This document shows positions 63,684 through 64,000 of a stretch of 64,000 nt of DNA, piece after piece. The DNA lies in contig NZ_JASZYV010000001.1 of the NCBI RefSeq assembly GCF_030316895.1, positions 1,240,001 to 1,304,000 on the forward strand. Direction: 5' to 3'. Position 1 is the stretch's first letter, and every line of letters starts with the position of its first letter. The notes below the pieces were generated by a model. The model worked only from the letters and a program-made list of their open reading frames with translations, was not told the DNA's origin and did no database searches. This stretch comes from Variovorax dokdonensis. GTDB taxonomy: Bacteria; Pseudomonadota; Gammaproteobacteria; Burkholderiales; Burkholderiaceae_C. The translations under genes were made by a program, and so were the position numbers.

Positions 63684-64000
63684 GCTGCTTTCCCCATGAT
63701 GCCGCGCGGCCGGAACGCCAGCACCAGGATCAGGATGACGAAGGTGAAGACCACGCTGTAGGTGGGCGCATAGGCCAGCCCGTAGGTCTCCGCCAGCCCC
63801 AGGATGACGGCGCCCAGCGCCGCGCCGACCACGCTGCCCATGCCGCCGACGATCACGACGATGAGCGAGGCCAGCAGCAGCCGCGTGTCCTCGCCCGGCA
63901 CCATCGACAGTTCGACCGCGCCGATCACGCCCCCCAGGCCCGCGAGGCCCGCGCCCAGCGCGAAGGTGATGGCGAACACCAGGTTCACGTTGACGCCGGC
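63680..64000 (-). CDS. ABC transporter permease, LivH type (5' part outside window)
   Basis: The C-terminal 106 residues of a LivH-like permease. The visible part has G-A-G-L-A-G-L-G-G-V-I-G-A, then I-V-V-I-V-G-G-M-G-S-V-V-G-A, the EAA-like region in this family, and a last hydrophobic helix ending F-R-P-R-G-I-M-G-K. The gene continues beyond position 64000 and is the first visible cistron of the Liv operon. Its stop overlaps the LivM start. Confidence 0.88.
   Translation of the reverse strand, partial: AGVNVNLVFAITFALGAGLAGLGGVIGAVELSMVPGEDTRLLLASLIVVIVGGMGSVVGAALGAVILGLAETYGLAYAPTYSVVFTFVILILVLAFRPRGIMGKAA

Overview
The window looks like a chromosome segment of a high-GC betaproteobacterium of the Burkholderiales, most likely Comamonadaceae (Variovorax/Ramlibacter/Acidovorax-like). 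This is inferred from gene families and codon use, not from a marker gene. About 47 kb is ordinary host chromosome. About 17.2 kb (18188-35350) is a visibly more AT-rich integrated element.

Left host part (1-18187): the end of a LytTR regulator, an NlpD-like lipoprotein, a Nudix hydrolase, a divergent pair for gentisate/tyrosine-type ring-cleavage products (FAH hydrolase and maleylpyruvate/maleylacetoacetate isomerase), pgeF, polyhydroxyalkanoate genes phaC-phaA followed by a cytochrome P450, dodecin, a glycerol-3-phosphate-type ABC importer (ugpC-B-A-E plus a phosphodiesterase-like enzyme), phaB, a Kef-type antiporter and two unknown genes.

Integrated element (18188-35350): it sits in the 5' end of dusA. 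Its tyrosine integrase lies next to the junction and every convincing gene points leftward. The order of transcription is: integrase; a terminator-insulated early operon of small genes (two zinc ribbons, an AlpA-like helix-turn-helix, a HicA-like protein, two ANT-like proteins); a primase-helicase; an iteron array that looks like a replication origin; a translationally coupled late operon ending in a phage tail tape-measure protein; a SEFIR/TIR-domain protein; and two unknown genes behind a LexA-like box. There is no terminase, portal, capsid, tail tube or lysis gene. The plan resembles a P4/PICI-type phage satellite, but with a tape-measure cassette as its only recognisable structural gene. 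The element rebuilds the start of dusA: six consecutive codons are replaced by synonymous ones, so the DusA protein is preserved around the junction.

Right host part (35292-64000): dusA, an amino-acid permease, a copper-radical-oxidase-like lipoprotein, then a propionyl-CoA to succinyl-CoA operon (GntR regulator; scpA, meaB, pccB, gst, pccA, bioB and a VOC protein that could be the missing methylmalonyl-CoA epimerase). bioB overlaps the gene for the biotin-carrying subunit. After transporter, Lrp and VOC genes comes an SRPBCC-quinone oxidoreductase fusion with a tandem SRPBCC gene. The last block, all leftward, is a Liv-type ABC importer whose LivF ATPase is fused to a Tm-1-like (UPF0261) domain, followed by the TIM-barrel gene that forms the other half of plant Tm-1, and a flotillin.

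Main limits: no alignment or search was run. Element coordinates rest on the dusA junctions seen in the sequence, and functions of most small element genes are unknown.
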